Of a DNA stretch of 64,000 bases, positions 48,185 to 60,598 are shown piece after piece. Both the position numbers and the translations under genes were made by a program. The stretch comes from Acestrorhynchus altus (lineage: Eukaryota; Chordata; Actinopteri; Characiformes; Acestrorhynchidae), in assembly GCA_034509495.1 (NCBI GenBank), contig CM067503.1, positions 21,885,161-21,949,160 of the forward strand, written 5' to 3'. How positions within the stretch are numbered: the stretch's first letter is position 1; every line of letters starts with the position of its first letter. The notes beneath the pieces were generated by a model. The model ran no database searches. It was given only the letters and a program-made list of their open reading frames with translations, and had not been told where the DNA came from.

Positions 48185-51100
48185 CTAAAGGCAAATGGGG
48201 TCAAATAAAAAAAGAGAAAATGTCAGCTCTTTAAATAATGTATTTAAATAAAGTGGATTCGGTACATGGACCTCAAACACTTACCATGAACCCCTGCAAG
48301 GAAACTGTTTAAGGTTCCTTATTCTACAATGCAAATCTCCTACATAAAAACAAAACAAAACATACAATTGCCCAAAATTCACATAGTGTAAAATGTGGTT
48401 AATTGATTCAACCTAAACAAATGATTAAATTAAACTCTAAAACTCATCTCAAATAGAAACACTCTAAACAAACTCATATTATTTAAAACATTTATCTGAG
48501 TATAAATCCAATTAAACTGCTTGTTAAAACAAGGAGTCATTTTTTTCAGGTTGAGTGCATGAAATACTTTGTACAGTGTACACTAATATTGTTGCCCTAG
48601 ATCAAGACAAATGGTGCATTTGTTTCATTTGTAGTCAGTTTTCTGAGACTGATGAACTTCAATCTCACAGTAACACTGGTGAAGAGCACATCATCAGCAG
48701 ACTCTGATAAGCATCTAATATACACCTTCAGGCTGATCCACAAATCATGCCATTATATGACTGTAGCTTTGCCTGCTTCCTTGTAGGCAGGGAAGTGACA
48801 CTAATATCAATGCCGGAGTATGGCACTCCAGATATTCCAGCTAGACTTACCCTAGCCCAGCAACATTCCAGATAAGTGCATTCAGATGACAGGTTATTAG
48901 CATTATCTGGTAAGGCTCATGTTTGCATGAATAACAAACTAATTACAGTGTTCTATTTACAATGCAAAAAACTATATTTATGCTAATCTTGTGGCTAGAC
49001 ACGGATGCTCTGTAATTCACTGTGGTGCCTTGCTGCAAACCAGCCAATCAGAGCAGGACTCTTCAAATTACTCATAAGCCCACCACACACTAAAATACGA
49101 TGACAAATAAAAGGGTTGTAATAGTGTATGTAAAACCACATTAGACATTAGACATAGTAACATTAGAGATCAATTTAATATACTGAATAAATGCACTCCA
49201 TGTCACTTTAATTTTTTTTTTTCATTTTTGGAAGTGTCAGTTAACGAGATACAATGCTCCTTACACTAGGAGAGAGAAGACAAGCACATGCTTCCTCCGA
49301 TACATGTGAAGCCAGCCTGTTTTTGAGGCTGCATTGTTGCAGTCCTGCCAACACACTCAGGAAGTTCCCCAGCTCCTGATCCCATAGCCAAAATTGGCCA
49401 TGCTTTTTCTGGGTGCGCTTCCTGAGCATGTTGGCTGCCAGGCAAAGATGCAATGGAGGCTGTTCAAAAAGTGGCCATGTGCTTTACTCTATGTCAAAGG
49501 GGTTCTATACTTATTCAAATAGTAAGGGTCCAGGTAAAGGTTAGTAGGGTCTCTTTAATCTGTCAAAATAGTGGAACCTTTATTTTAAACAAGAGTTTAA
49601 GTTTTAAATAAGTTTTATCTGTAGTTATATATTCATTTCTATAATCAATACTGACTGGTAATGTTTACTTATGACAGATGGAAAAAATTAACAATGTTAG
49701 CAAAAACAGAACACATTATTGAACACAAAGGGTATTACAGCAAGTTTAGGAAGTTCTTTTTAAACTTAACAAAAGTGAAAACTGTCACCCCTCTCCCTCC
49801 CCCAAAATAGTGCTTTTTGCTGTGTGTGTAAATGGTGTGTCTCATTGGGGGAGCTGTTCAAAGTGTCAGAGAGGACTGAGGAGAACACTGCTGCTCTGTT
49901 CTGCTTCAATAGGGGCGTCTTCACGCGCCGATCCAGGTGACTTCTCATTCGCAGCAGGTAGCACAAAGCCCGGCTGGCGAGTGTCAGCTGAGGAGCTTGT
50001 TCATGGTGCAGCGTGATCTCCCCTTTATCCCCTACAGAATACTGCTGGCTCTCTGCCTGCTTTTCTTTTCATTCACATTCAGATATGCAGCTATGCACCA
50101 TCGCGCTTGGGCTCTTGCGAAAGTCTGTAGACAAAATGTATCTTTGTGGGATTTCTTGCGACGCTAAAGTGCTTTGCCTCCTGGGCCCACGCCGTTTTCC
50201 TTCAGAGCAGTGTGTGATTCCTACAATCAAATTTACCGCAAGTGGAAAAAATGGAGGGGATCAACCTGTGCTGTGAAATCTCCATTTCAAACAAACTATA
50301 CACAGCTAAAATTAATTTGGCAAACAGAGCTGTAAGTCTATCATCAACATTCAAAACGTATCAGGGATTAATCTTAGTAGCAATAAAATACACATATATA
50401 CATATATATAAATAAAATAAATCATTGTAATAATTAATAGATTTTCACTCTGTCACATATCTGTCATATTTGGCTTCCATTTCTGTCTCTTCTTGTCTCT
50501 GCTGTTTGGTCCTTTGTTGACACACTCATTAAAAATAAGCTCCCTGAAAGATGACTGATGAATAAAAGGAGAATTCTATTTACTATTCAAAATGTCTGTA
50601 TAATGAAAACAATCTTATGCGAACAAAGTCATTCAAAGTCATTCTAGAGAAACTCATAGAGACAGAATTGCTCACAGTGGCAAGAAATGATAAATGGAAC
50701 AAAAGATCTGAATAATTTATTTTGTCTACAATCTACCACACAGACAGCTATTAGGCTTGTCTAAGATAATTAAGAGTAGTTTAAACATTACATTTTTACC
50801 TAAGTGTGTTTTATTAATATGACATTTATAGTGGAGAGGCACATCCAGAGAAGAAAATATACTTTTTAGATATGCCACTATTTTACAATCATCAAGATTA
50901 AAAAAAAAAAAAAAAGTTCACTGGTGGCTTTGGAGAGTATTTACAATTAGCATAGTTCCACAGAACTAAGCTTAGAACCATAATTTTCCGAATGAAGAAG
51001 AACAAAAAGAAGAAAAGATGGTAAAATATAAAGGTTATTTGGAATACAATAGACAAACCACATTTGGTCCCAAAACAAACCTTTCAATATATGGTTCTTT

Positions 51101-51806
51101 AAAAACTTTGATGAAAAAGAATTTGATAAAGTTTGAAGAACATCATCATAAAATAAAGAGCTTATATCAAGAAAATACTTTGTTTAGTACCATACATTCA
51201 GAGCCTATTTGTGAACCTTACTTTTTGAAAGTAAAAAGAATGTCTAAAGACCCAACACATAATGTAAGATTCTATACCTTCTGTACATATATAGATATTT
51301 ATTTCTGTTTCGACATTTACTTCTATTTATAACATAATTATTCTTTTAAAAGTCTCATAAATCAGATGTGTTAGTGTGAAAAATCCTTTTAGACTGTTAA
51401 GAATTCTTCATCTAATTTATGATCAAGACTAGAACCATTTAGGAACTTCCTTTAATTAAAATGTGCAGTTTCGGTTCTTAAAAGTATAATTCTGGATGAT
51501 TCTTTAAAAAAAGGTTGTCCGGGACCCAAGCTGGTCCACATGTTTTGCTCAAAGCCAAGTTGAAACACAAAAGCATAAGTAATAGAACATAATATAAAAT
51601 GTACACTGTCTGCAGGCCACTGATTTCAGAATCATTATCATCATTATCATTATTGTAAATGATGAGATCCCTGAATTTAAATTATTATTTTTTTAAGTCT
51701 AAAGATCCAGCACATATTGTAACAAATGATTTTCCTTCAACTACACAATCGAGCCAAAACCATTCAGGATAAAATAATGTTTTAAAGAATGAAGAAGATA
51801 AAATAC
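48185..51806. other. tpk1 intron: possible repeat and a complex unique block
   Basis: 49240-49460 (cacatgcttcctccgatacatgtgaagccagcc) resembles an interspersed repeat I cannot name. 49800-50290 is GC-richer, unique and lacks splice-bounded coding, so it is a conserved-noncoding candidate. 50950-51330 has many ggttc and gaacc words suggestive of a decayed miniature element. No exon seen. Confidence 0.5.
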
Positions 51807-51879
51807 CTTTTCTGTGTAGAAAGCCTTGACATCTGATGTAATGGAATCAAAGTCTCCACTTATGTAGTCTGGTAGAAAA
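51807..51879 (-). CDS. tpk1: tpk1 coding exon (GDFDS motif)
   Basis: This 73-base exon supplies the last base of the split codon (TG|T, Cys) and then reads FLPDYISGDFDSITSDVKAFYTEK before the donor gtatt. The GDFDS motif is the family signature; its two aspartates bind magnesium and the ATP phosphates. It aligns with about residues 65-89 of vertebrate TPK1. The exon ends in phase 0, matching the next exon. The acceptor itself is weak (attgtatag), and the pyrimidine-rich stretch expected before it is supplied by a (TC)25 microsatellite whose near edge is 15 bases away. Confidence 0.95.
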
Positions 51880-51891
51880 CTATACAATACA

Positions 51892-51894
<3 letters not shown>

Positions 51895-51944
<50 letters not shown>
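51895..51944. repeat. (GA)25 microsatellite next to a tpk1 splice acceptor
   Basis: On the transcribed (minus) strand it is (TC)25, ending 15 bases before the exon at 51879. It forms the pyrimidine-rich region of that acceptor. Confidence 0.97.
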
Positions 51945-51947
<3 letters not shown>

Positions 51948-54900
51948 TGTAAAAGGGGGGATAGAAATAGAAGTAGTTAAAAAAGTACAATTTGGCCAGT
52001 CATCAGTTCCTTAACCATAACGAATCCATTGCCGAAGCCAATGGAAAGCTCCAGTGACAATATTCCAGCGAAAGCCCTTCAGGGCCTGCCAGTCACCAAT
52101 GCTATCTGTCCTCCAAAGTGACGAAGGCTGCAGACAACCTGTCTGACACACACTGAATTGATGTACACATACTTGTCTACCTTGCACCCTCAAATATTCA
52201 TAAATGGCCACAAATGTGAGCCTGTGTAGATGTGCAAGATTTCCGGGATGCCACAAGATTGGCTGCACTTGGCCGAATTGAATGTTTTTCACAGAGAACG
52301 TGTGTAGATCATGCTGCAACCCCCTCTCCTCTGTACACCTCCCTGCAAAAGCTAGAAAAGAAGCAGAGCAGGGCAATATAGCTATGCTATCTGGGGGTAT
52401 TAAAGCATCACCGTTGCGATTTCATGCTCGAGTGGCTGCTGTATGTAGCCGTGAAAGGAGCCGGCCTGCAGTGGCAGGCTGCTTAAGAGTGATACCGTAC
52501 AGGATTACACTGCTGCTCATGTCTGCTTCGTTTGGCTCCGCTGAGGCAACAACTGCTGAGCAGCACAAACAAACCTTCATGCCCCAATCTGGAGAAACCT
52601 TAAAATAATAGTTTATAGAAATACAAAAGGACAATAAATTGACTTTTTATACACAACACTGTCAGAAACCCCATAAGTAAACCGGTTTTAAGCAAATATG
52701 TTATTTTCTATTATGCTAGCGACATTAGCCTTCCAGCAGTAATGTGAATTTAAACAATATATGCAGATAACACTGGTAAGTGTGAAAAACCTTCAAAAAA
52801 ATTCTAACATTCTAAGAAAAATCTTTAAGGAGGAACAGTTCTTTACAGAACCAAAAGTGGATCTTTTAGAATTGCTTGCAATTAACTCCAATAAACATAG
52901 GAAAATATTAAAGGGATCGTTTTCCCCCCTACAAAAATACACCACACATGGTAAAAATCCCTGTGAAATCTTCCTATAAATAATGTTCAGACTGAGTGAC
53001 AAGGTCAGCCATGGAAGATATCTGATACGGACACTGAAGCTTTTGAATTACTTTAGTAGTGATTGAGAGTATTATCATCTCAGATCGTGGAACTACAACA
53101 AGGGAAAAGTGTTTGTGCTATATGGAGCTCCTTGGCCATAGAGAATGTGCTTATATTCCCTAGCTGTTACATTGCTTTGCAGAGCAATCATCAAACCTAA
53201 TGACTTCCCATGGCTGCCCATGTCATTATGATAAAACATCACGTGTAACAGTTGGCAAGAGTCTCCATTGGCTTCCCTCAGATGTAAATATGAAAGTGAA
53301 AATGTGAAGGATAATGTACCATATTTCATTCATGGCTCAGTGGGTTCAGATTTTGCAGCCCTTTCAACAGGTTATGAGTCTTTGTAAGTTAGTTTTGCAT
53401 ATTAGATACCTTTGCACATGGGTGAAGTGCATAATGTGCAGTATGTCTAGAAAAAGGGTCAAAGAGATGCTGACACAATTCTGTCATTTTTGTAAACTAC
53501 ATTTTACAAACATTTTTCTTCTTTTTCATAAGGCATATTGTTGGATTTATTACAAAATCCATTTAAGAATTCCACATAAATGTGTAAACAAATCCCTATA
53601 AAATTAATTATGTTTAAAGATCTAAAAAAACTTATTTTACGTGCGTCCCCAAATTCCCATAAAAAATCTGTATTAGATTTGGTATTAGATGAATATCTGC
53701 AAGTAAAATATCCTAAACTTTTAAGTTCAATAGGTAAATCACAGCATCACTAATATCCCATAAAGTCTTTCACTTGTATTGATTCACAAACCTATCTATG
53801 CTTAAACAACTAGCTGTTTTGAAGCAAATGTAGTGTGATAAGACCCTTTTCCTGTGTATTGCCCTTCTCATCTCGCAACTGCATGGGATACCATAAATAA
53901 CCTTCAGCTCAGACAGGTCAGTGGCCACTTTAAAGTGGAGTTAAATGAGACCTTTCCTCTTGACATTTTAGAAGCAAATGACACTTCCTTCTGCATTTGC
54001 CTGCAAACCTCCAATTGGAGTCCAAACGTGTCTTTCTCCCTTTCAAATTAAAGTGTCACTTAGGGTTAATAGTAATGCGAACACAAGACCATCCTTGTAA
54101 ACGAACTCAATTTGAGGTGAAGCGGCTCAAATTACGATATCGGAATGGAGCCATTCCAAGAGATCGGACTGAAATAAGGCTTAAGAGTGTGACCAGAACA
54201 TCTGTCGCTTCTGATGGTTGATGCTTTTTGTCACGGGACAAACAGACAGAATCAAAGACACTGGTTTCGGGTTGCTTGTTTTTCTTAGTTACTCACCTGC
54301 CAAAAGAAGATGCAGGAGAACAGCTATATAGAATACTTTAAGGCCTATACCTGTGATTTTAACATGTAACTTTTTCATTTCAGGCTAGTTATAGGGAATT
54401 CAATTTCTATTCATATTGAATCTGGCTATTGTCAACAACATTCCTGCAAAGTGCACACAAGGATGAAGAAACGGTTACTATTTAAGAGTGGCTTTGCAGT
54501 TTAGTTAGCAAACAGCCACAACGTTAGCTGCTATGTTATTTGCTGTTGTTTGTGCCTAAGCACAGAGAAGCAGAGAATCTAAATTGTGCTTCTTTTAGCT
54601 TAGCACATAAAACAATTACATGTTGAAAATACATCATTCCCAATGCCACACTGTGGCAAATCATGAAAAAGCTGTCATTATTTTATTTGTTTTCATTATT
54701 AATATTCAGTTTAAAAAAATCATTTGAAATTTTTGAATACCTACTTATACAAAAGACATACAGGTGTGTAAAATACAAGATATGTATAATAAATACCTCA
54801 TTTTAATAATTCCTTAGTAAAATTAATCTTGATATGTTATTGTTAAAAAACAAAAAGCACTGACCCTGTACCTAATCCTCCCCAAACTGAAATCCACTGA

Positions 54901-56020
54901 TGTACATGGTTATTATAAAACATAGCTATAGTGACAGAAGTATCATTATGCCTTAGGACACGTTGATAGTCTTCACACACATCTGAAAGCTTGGACTGAA
55001 TCTACACCACACTTAAATTTTCCAAATATGGGTTATCTAATCTAAAATGCTTGAGAATTACTGGCATAGAGCTTCTTATTCATCTAAACAGACAATAGGG
55101 CTTTGATTTTTCCTTTAGACTGATGAGAAGCTCCTTCATAATCAGCAAAGGTCACCGATAGAGAGTCAAATCAACAACAAGCCAACACCAAACAACAATT
55201 ATGGAAATGATTCAGAACACACACATTTGGTTCTATGGTCCAGGAGTGCAGGTCAGTATCAGGATAAAGTGTTGTAGGGTCATATTATATAACAGTATTG
55301 CAGTATGAAAATACAAATGTTAAAAAGGGCTATATGCTTTCAGTGCAATAATTATGGATCACTTCAATTAATGGTGAATAAAACTATTTTTGTGAAGGAT
55401 CTTGGGTAAAGTGGTGCAATACTGCATAAATGATTCAGGGAACATGGTGTAAGCCACAATGCACTACATGCAAACTGCCTGATATTACAGATTTCTTAAT
55501 AGGATAGCATTTGGTGAAAGAGAAGGGTTAGAATGAGAGCGCACATAGATGATATACCGACTCATTACTGAATGAACAGAATGCAATAAAATAATGCATT
55601 GGATTTCTGACTCGGTCATCTGAATACTGTCTGAAGGGATATTACCCTCTAATGTTTTAATGTTCCTTATGGAGCATGTTTCATTTATAGCATCCCACTT
55701 CCTCTGCTGCGTTAATTAAACCAGATAGGAGCTCTGACCTATCTTCCAACAAAATAGATCTTAGATCCAACAGCAACTTTCAGGTATGGTGACCCATTTA
55801 TCAGTTTCAGTGTAACTTTAATTAAACATTCATGGGCTCTAAATATTTACAGAATTATGTAGCTGTGTAGACAAAATCATGGAAAATCTGTTCAAGTTAA
55901 CTGGGTTTTTCATAAAGAACATTTATGAATCAATCAAATTGATTTAAGGGCTAATATCAATGCCTAATGTAGTACTGTACTATGCGTTCATCTAATTATT
56001 TATGGAGTATATTTTCACAC
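51945..56020. other. tpk1 intron, noncoding
   Basis: 52010-52610 and 54050-54240 are complex, repeat-free and GC-richer than their surroundings, so they are conserved-noncoding candidates. 52770-52990 has ggttc/gaacc words of a decayed small element. The rest is AT-rich and unique. No exon. Confidence 0.5.
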
Positions 56021-56024
56021 ATTT

Positions 56025-56218
56025 ACATTTACATTCATGGCATTTATCTGACATTCTTATCCAGTGCAATTTACGAAAGTGGGCCAGAGTAGTGTTAGGA
56101 GTCTTTCCCAAGGACTCTTATTGGTGTAGCAAGCATAGTTGCTCAGACTGGGCATTGAACCCCAGTCTCCCACACACTGTGACATTGGCTCACTGGTGGT
56201 GTAATTGGTTATGCCACA
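56025..56218 (+). repeat. Common fish interspersed repeat (atttacatttacatt...)
   Basis: The order catttacatttacattcatggcatttatctgac, ttatccagtgcaatttac, tttcccaaggactcttattggtgtagc, gggcattgaaccccagtctccc matches a short repeat that I know to be widespread in otophysan fish. The ending tggttatgccac is typical. Confidence 0.65.
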
Positions 56219-58782
56219 AACAAAAATTAAAAAAAAAGTCATACATTTTTAATGACTCATTATTAAATAGTTCATTTTATGTGACAATTCTATAACCTTA
56301 AATTGGCTGTTTTATGCAAATTACCTCTCTTCTGTTTGGCAACCCTGAACAAAAACCAGTGCATGCTGAAACACTCAAACTGCTGTAGGCTGAACAGGTT
56401 AATGGACACCATTTTTTGGACTGTATGGACTGGGAAATGAAATGTAGAGTACATACAACATGAAAATCTATATTTAAAAAGGGAGAAAAAGTGTGTTTTC
56501 TATAATATTTGACCAACAATAGAAGCGTTCACTAAACAGTAACATTGACCATCCAGGCATGTTTAACAGGCCACAGTAATTCAGTGTTTACAGCTCCTAC
56601 TCCAATAAAGCTCAGCACTCTAAAACTAATCAAAGAGCACAGAGAAAGGTCACTGCATTAATTACATTTAAAGCAATGTGAGATAATGATAGGATACGGC
56701 TCGGGCCAAGAGCAGAAACCATTGAAGATTTCCCTTGCCGTCAGTCTGCATTTGCACATAATCACTGTTGCTGGCTGTAATTGGGCAAGGTTAGGGGTTG
56801 CCCAGTCTTGCGAAAGGCCATTACGCTCTCTTCGGCATGGTGGGGACTGGTGGGAACACATGCTAATGACAGACAAAACAAATCAACTACTCCTTGTGTG
56901 CATACAAAACAATGGCTGCGGAGTAGCCTGATTCACAAGTGCAATTAGCAGCACATTGTGCTTTGAAGAGGAGGTCCAAAACCTGCTTGATCTCGACCAT
57001 CTCTGATTGCGCTTTCCTTCCCTAAAGAGCAATTCTGTTTGGAGTGATTCTGGAGCTGATTCACCCCAAAAGGGCTTCTTGTCCATTTTCACATTATCCA
57101 CCCCCCACAACAGCTTTTGTTTACTCTTCAGAACTGTTCACAACAAAACCCCATTCCCAGTCCAGCCAGAGCCAGCATGATGGTGACTGTGCACATGGCT
57201 AACTGTCAAGCAAAGAAGTGAAGGCACAGTTATGACAGCTCGAAGGAACATTTACTGATGATGGAGGCTTCAGAGGAATAGAACTTTGACAGGTACAAGT
57301 GATTTGATGGATGGTGACATGCAAGGAGAGCGGCCACGTGCACATATTCAAAACGTGGTTTGTTTTCAGGAACATCCTTTGAGGCGTCTTTGGCAGCACT
57401 GCGGTGAGCTGATAAGAAAAAAGTGGATTTTTTGTGGTGCTTGCTCTGAGCAAACCTTGCTGCTAATGTACTCAACGGATCATTAGGTCCCTTATGAATG
57501 CATCTTGCACTGTTTTGATTCTCTTTAAATACTCTGTGTCCTCTATTCCAAGAACACGTCTCTTAGAGGCTAAATGCATGTTGCTGCATGTTGGATAAAA
57601 ATGCATGCAATGAGTCTATTTAAAACCTTGTTTAGAGTTTAACTGACAAGGTTTAGGTGTTCCTTTCTGTCAAATTCAAGTACAATTTATTACCCATATT
57701 TTTACATCTTCCCGAAAAATGGCTTAGTTTTTCAAGTGCTTATAGGAATCTGACCAGCTGTCCATCCAGCATGATTTGATGCTGGTGCAAGATCAATTTA
57801 CTCCCCTAGCCTCTGCACAAAACACAATCATATGCTTGTAACAGTCGCTTTATTCAAGACACTTAAACTCTACTAGAAAGTATCCCCAGCATAGCCCCAT
57901 CATAATAAGCTCACTTAAATACATAGCCAACCATCAACACTAGTATGAGTGTCAAAATCAGATCACAATCAGATCCACGTTCTAAATATAGCAACAAATA
58001 AACAACTGAAAATATAAACAATATTAAAATAGAAACAAGTCTATCCACAAAGAAAGAAGAAAAAAAAGTTTAAAAGCATCTTCCCCTGAATACATTTGAA
58101 TTCAATTGAACAGAAATATTATTAGACATATTATTATAAGATTTTTTTGTCTGTAAACTTATAGTCAAGCACATATAATTTACTATTAGATTCATAAATT
58201 GCACTTTCTGCATTTTCCACACAATCTCTGCTTGTTTTATTGAGCTAAGAACCAAAATCAATATAAAAATTTAAAATGCACGGACACTGCCAGCCATAAC
58301 TGAAACTTCTCAGGGCTGTTCTCTTGTTTCTATGAAAATGAACTTTTCAGCTTGGTTGACTATTGCAATTGTATCTAAAAGCAAATAAAAACAGGTGAAA
58401 TATGCTCTCACATGTGTTCCTACACCTCTCAATTTGAGAGCTGAGATCTCAGTCTTATTACTGGCAGAATGGAGCCACAGGGCCTCTGAAGAGAAGAAAA
58501 CAATTGACAAGTGGGGCGCCAATTTAAAAAGGGGTGTGGAGATGAATTTGGCCTGTCAGTGAGTGACAACAGGTGATGGATCTGGAGCTGGAGCTACAAA
58601 AAGCAGTCTAGCAGGCCGGCTCCTGCAGCAAAGCCCTATGAGTTTACCCTTCCTGACAGTGCTCTAATGTGTGACATGACATCAGGACCTTGACAGCACC
58701 AGATCCATCTCCACTCAGCAGAGGCTGCCCAAGGCCCCAGACTTTAGAGGGGTTAATAAGGAGAAGAACCAAACGGGCTTAC
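56219..58782. other. tpk1 intron, noncoding
   Basis: 56640-57480 is complex unique DNA with many short frames on both strands but no family match or splice-bounded exon. 57840-58260 is AT-rich. No recognised repeat. Confidence 0.55.
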
Positions 58783-58852
58783 CATTCCTGCTGACCATCA
58801 GTAAGCTGATAGAGATGGTTGGCTCCTCCATCTGCACACGCCCGGATCACAG
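58783..58852 (-). CDS. tpk1: tpk1 coding exon (DGGAN motif)
   Basis: This 70-base exon of thiamine pyrophosphokinase lies between a good acceptor (tttttgtctcag) and the donor gtaag. Two leading bases complete a codon from the previous exon. It then reads VIRACADGGANHLYQLTDGQQE and ends with two bases (TG) of a split codon. It corresponds to about residues 42-64 of the vertebrate enzyme, where the family has RACADGGANRLY. The DGGAN turn lies at the start of the Rossmann-like N-terminal catalytic domain. The upstream exon or exons with the start codon were not found between here and 64000. Frame, motif and splice sites all agree, so alternatives are unlikely. Confidence 0.94.
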
Positions 58853-59091
58853 CTGAGACAAAAATGAAAAACACAATTGTCATTTGAAGAATAGATCTTA
58901 GTTTAAATTCCACCTACTTTTACTGCAAAACAGATTTTCTCCGTTTTTGTCATTCAAAATGGGGTTTCATGTGAAATGAATACTGACATAGTGGTGGGTA
59001 AAGGAAGCAGTCTACAACACAGATATAGCTAAATAGATATAGATATTTTATTTAAAAACATTACTCAACCTACATATGTTTTACACAGTTA
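58853..59091. other. tpk1 intron, upstream of the first visible exon
   Basis: Short AT-rich stretch with nothing but the acceptor of the 58852 exon. Confidence 0.6.
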
Positions 59092-60324
59092 TACAGTGCA
59101 TCCAGGAAATATTCACAGCACTTCCATTTTTCCGCACTTTGTTATGTTACAGCCTTATTCCAAAATGGATTTAATTATTTTTTTCCCAATCAACATTATA
59201 AACACAATACCCCATTATGACAAAGTGAGAAATGTTTGGTATTTTTGCAAATTTATTAAAAATAAAAACCAAAAATATAAACTTCTTTCCAATGATCATG
59301 CGTCAGATGTTTCTACAGCTTGACTGGAGTACAGCTGTGGTAAATTCAGTTGATTGGACATGATTTGGAAAGGCACACACCACGGCCCCACAGAACACAA
59401 ACCAAGCCATGAAGTCTAAGGAATTGTCTGTAGACCTCCGAGACAGGATTGTATCAAGGCCCAGATCTGGGGAAGGTTACAGAAAACTTTCTGCTGCATT
59501 GAAGGTTCCAGTGAGCACAGTGGCCTCCATCATCCGTAAATAGAAGAAGTTTGGAACCACCAAGACTAAGGTTGGATGTCCTTAATCGGAGAGGTGACCA
59601 AGAACCCAATGGTCACTCTGACAGAGCAATGTTGCTCTGTGGAGAGAGGAGAACCTTCCAAAAGGACAACTATTTCTGTAGCACTCCACCAATCAGGCAT
59701 ATGTGGTAGAGTGGACAGACAGAAGGCACTCCTCACTAAAGGGCATGGCAGCTTGTCTGGAGTTTGCAGATAGACAGGACTCTCAGATCACGACTGAAAT
59801 GTTTTTAACTGAATGTCATGCATCATATCTGTAGGAAACCAGGCACTGCTCATCACCTAGCCAATACCATTCATACAGTGAAGAATGGTGGTGGCAGCAT
59901 CATGCTGTGGGGATGTTTTTCTGCAGCAAGAACTGGGAGACTAGTCAGGGTCAAGTGAAGGATGACTGCAGAGATTTAGAGAGACATGCTTGATGATAAC
60001 CTGCTCTAGAGCACTATTGACCTCAAACTGGGACAAAGGTTTATCTTCCAATGACCCTAAGCATACAGCCAAGATAACAAGTTGCTTCGAGACATGTCAC
60101 TGAGTGGCCGAGCCAGAGCTGAGACTTGAACCTGACTGAACATCTCTGGAGATATCTAAATGGCTGTGCACCGATGCTTCCCATCCAATTAGTGAAGCTT
60201 GATAGGTTCTGCAAAGAAAAATCAGAGAAACTTCCCAAAAACATCAAGCTTGTAGCATCATAATCAAAAAGACTTGAGGATGTAATTGTTGCCAACAAAG
60301 TATTGAGCAAAGGCTGTGAATACT

Positions 60325-60355
<31 letters not shown>

Positions 60356-60507
60356 TTGCAAAGATTTCAAACCAATTTTTCTCATGTCATCGTGAGATAT
60401 TGTGTATATTTGTGAGGGGAAAAAATGAATTGAAAACATTTTGAAATGAAGCTGTAACATAACAAAATGCAGAAAAAGTGAAGTGCTGTGAAAACTTTCA
60501 GTATATT
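59092..60507 (+). mobile_element. Tc1-like transposon (family F), nearly full length, inactive
   Basis: Terminal inverted repeats of about 200 bases: attcacagcacttccatttttccgcactttgttatgttacagc (59109-59151) is mirrored by gctgtaacataacaaaatgcagaaaaagtgaagtgctgtgaa (60452-60493). The plus-strand transposase is read in fragments: near 59690 the GRVDRQKALLTKGH block, near 59840 GNQALLITxPIPFIQ-like, near 59885 the KNGGGSIMLWGCF block, then catalytic remains to 60170 (LNIxEHLWRYL type). Many shifts. The right outer end diverges after ctttcagtat and runs into an A run. Confidence 0.85.
60330..60355. repeat. (TA)n inside the Tc1 copy
   Basis: Short TA array within the right half of the transposon. 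Confidence 0.9.
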
Positions 60508-60512
60508 TTCAG

Positions 60513-60517
<5 letters not shown>

Positions 60518-60596
<79 letters not shown>
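60518..60596. repeat. A44 run followed by (AT)18
   Basis: A pure A run (60518-60561) passes into a pure AT run that stops exactly where the adapter sequence begins. Such purity over 79 bases beside an adapter suggests weak assembly support. Confidence 0.95.

Positions 60597-60598
<2 letters not shown>

Larger units (their letters stand above)
33254..58852 (-). other. tpk1: tpk1 gene, partial: five internal coding exons and four introns
   Basis: This is the visible part of the thiamine pyrophosphokinase 1 gene. The five exons are 70, 73, 96, 147 and 112 bases and join in one frame to 166 codons. The introns are 6903, 3622, 4197 and 10379 bases. Every junction is GT-AG and the exon phases match. 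The known enzyme is a cytosolic homodimer that transfers pyrophosphate from ATP to thiamine, giving thiamine pyrophosphate, the cofactor of pyruvate dehydrogenase, 2-oxoglutarate dehydrogenase and transketolase. Vertebrate TPK1 is about 243 residues, so roughly 40 N-terminal and 38 C-terminal residues are missing. I searched by eye for the first and last coding exons on the minus strand and did not find them, so they probably lie outside the window. No stop, frameshift or lost catalytic residue is seen, so the gene looks functional. Confidence 0.95.

Noticed and set aside
51018..51332. A 104-codon plus-strand frame rich in Lys, Phe and Tyr
   Set aside because: AT-rich composition explains it; there is no domain, and it overlaps a region of decayed ggttc-type repeats.
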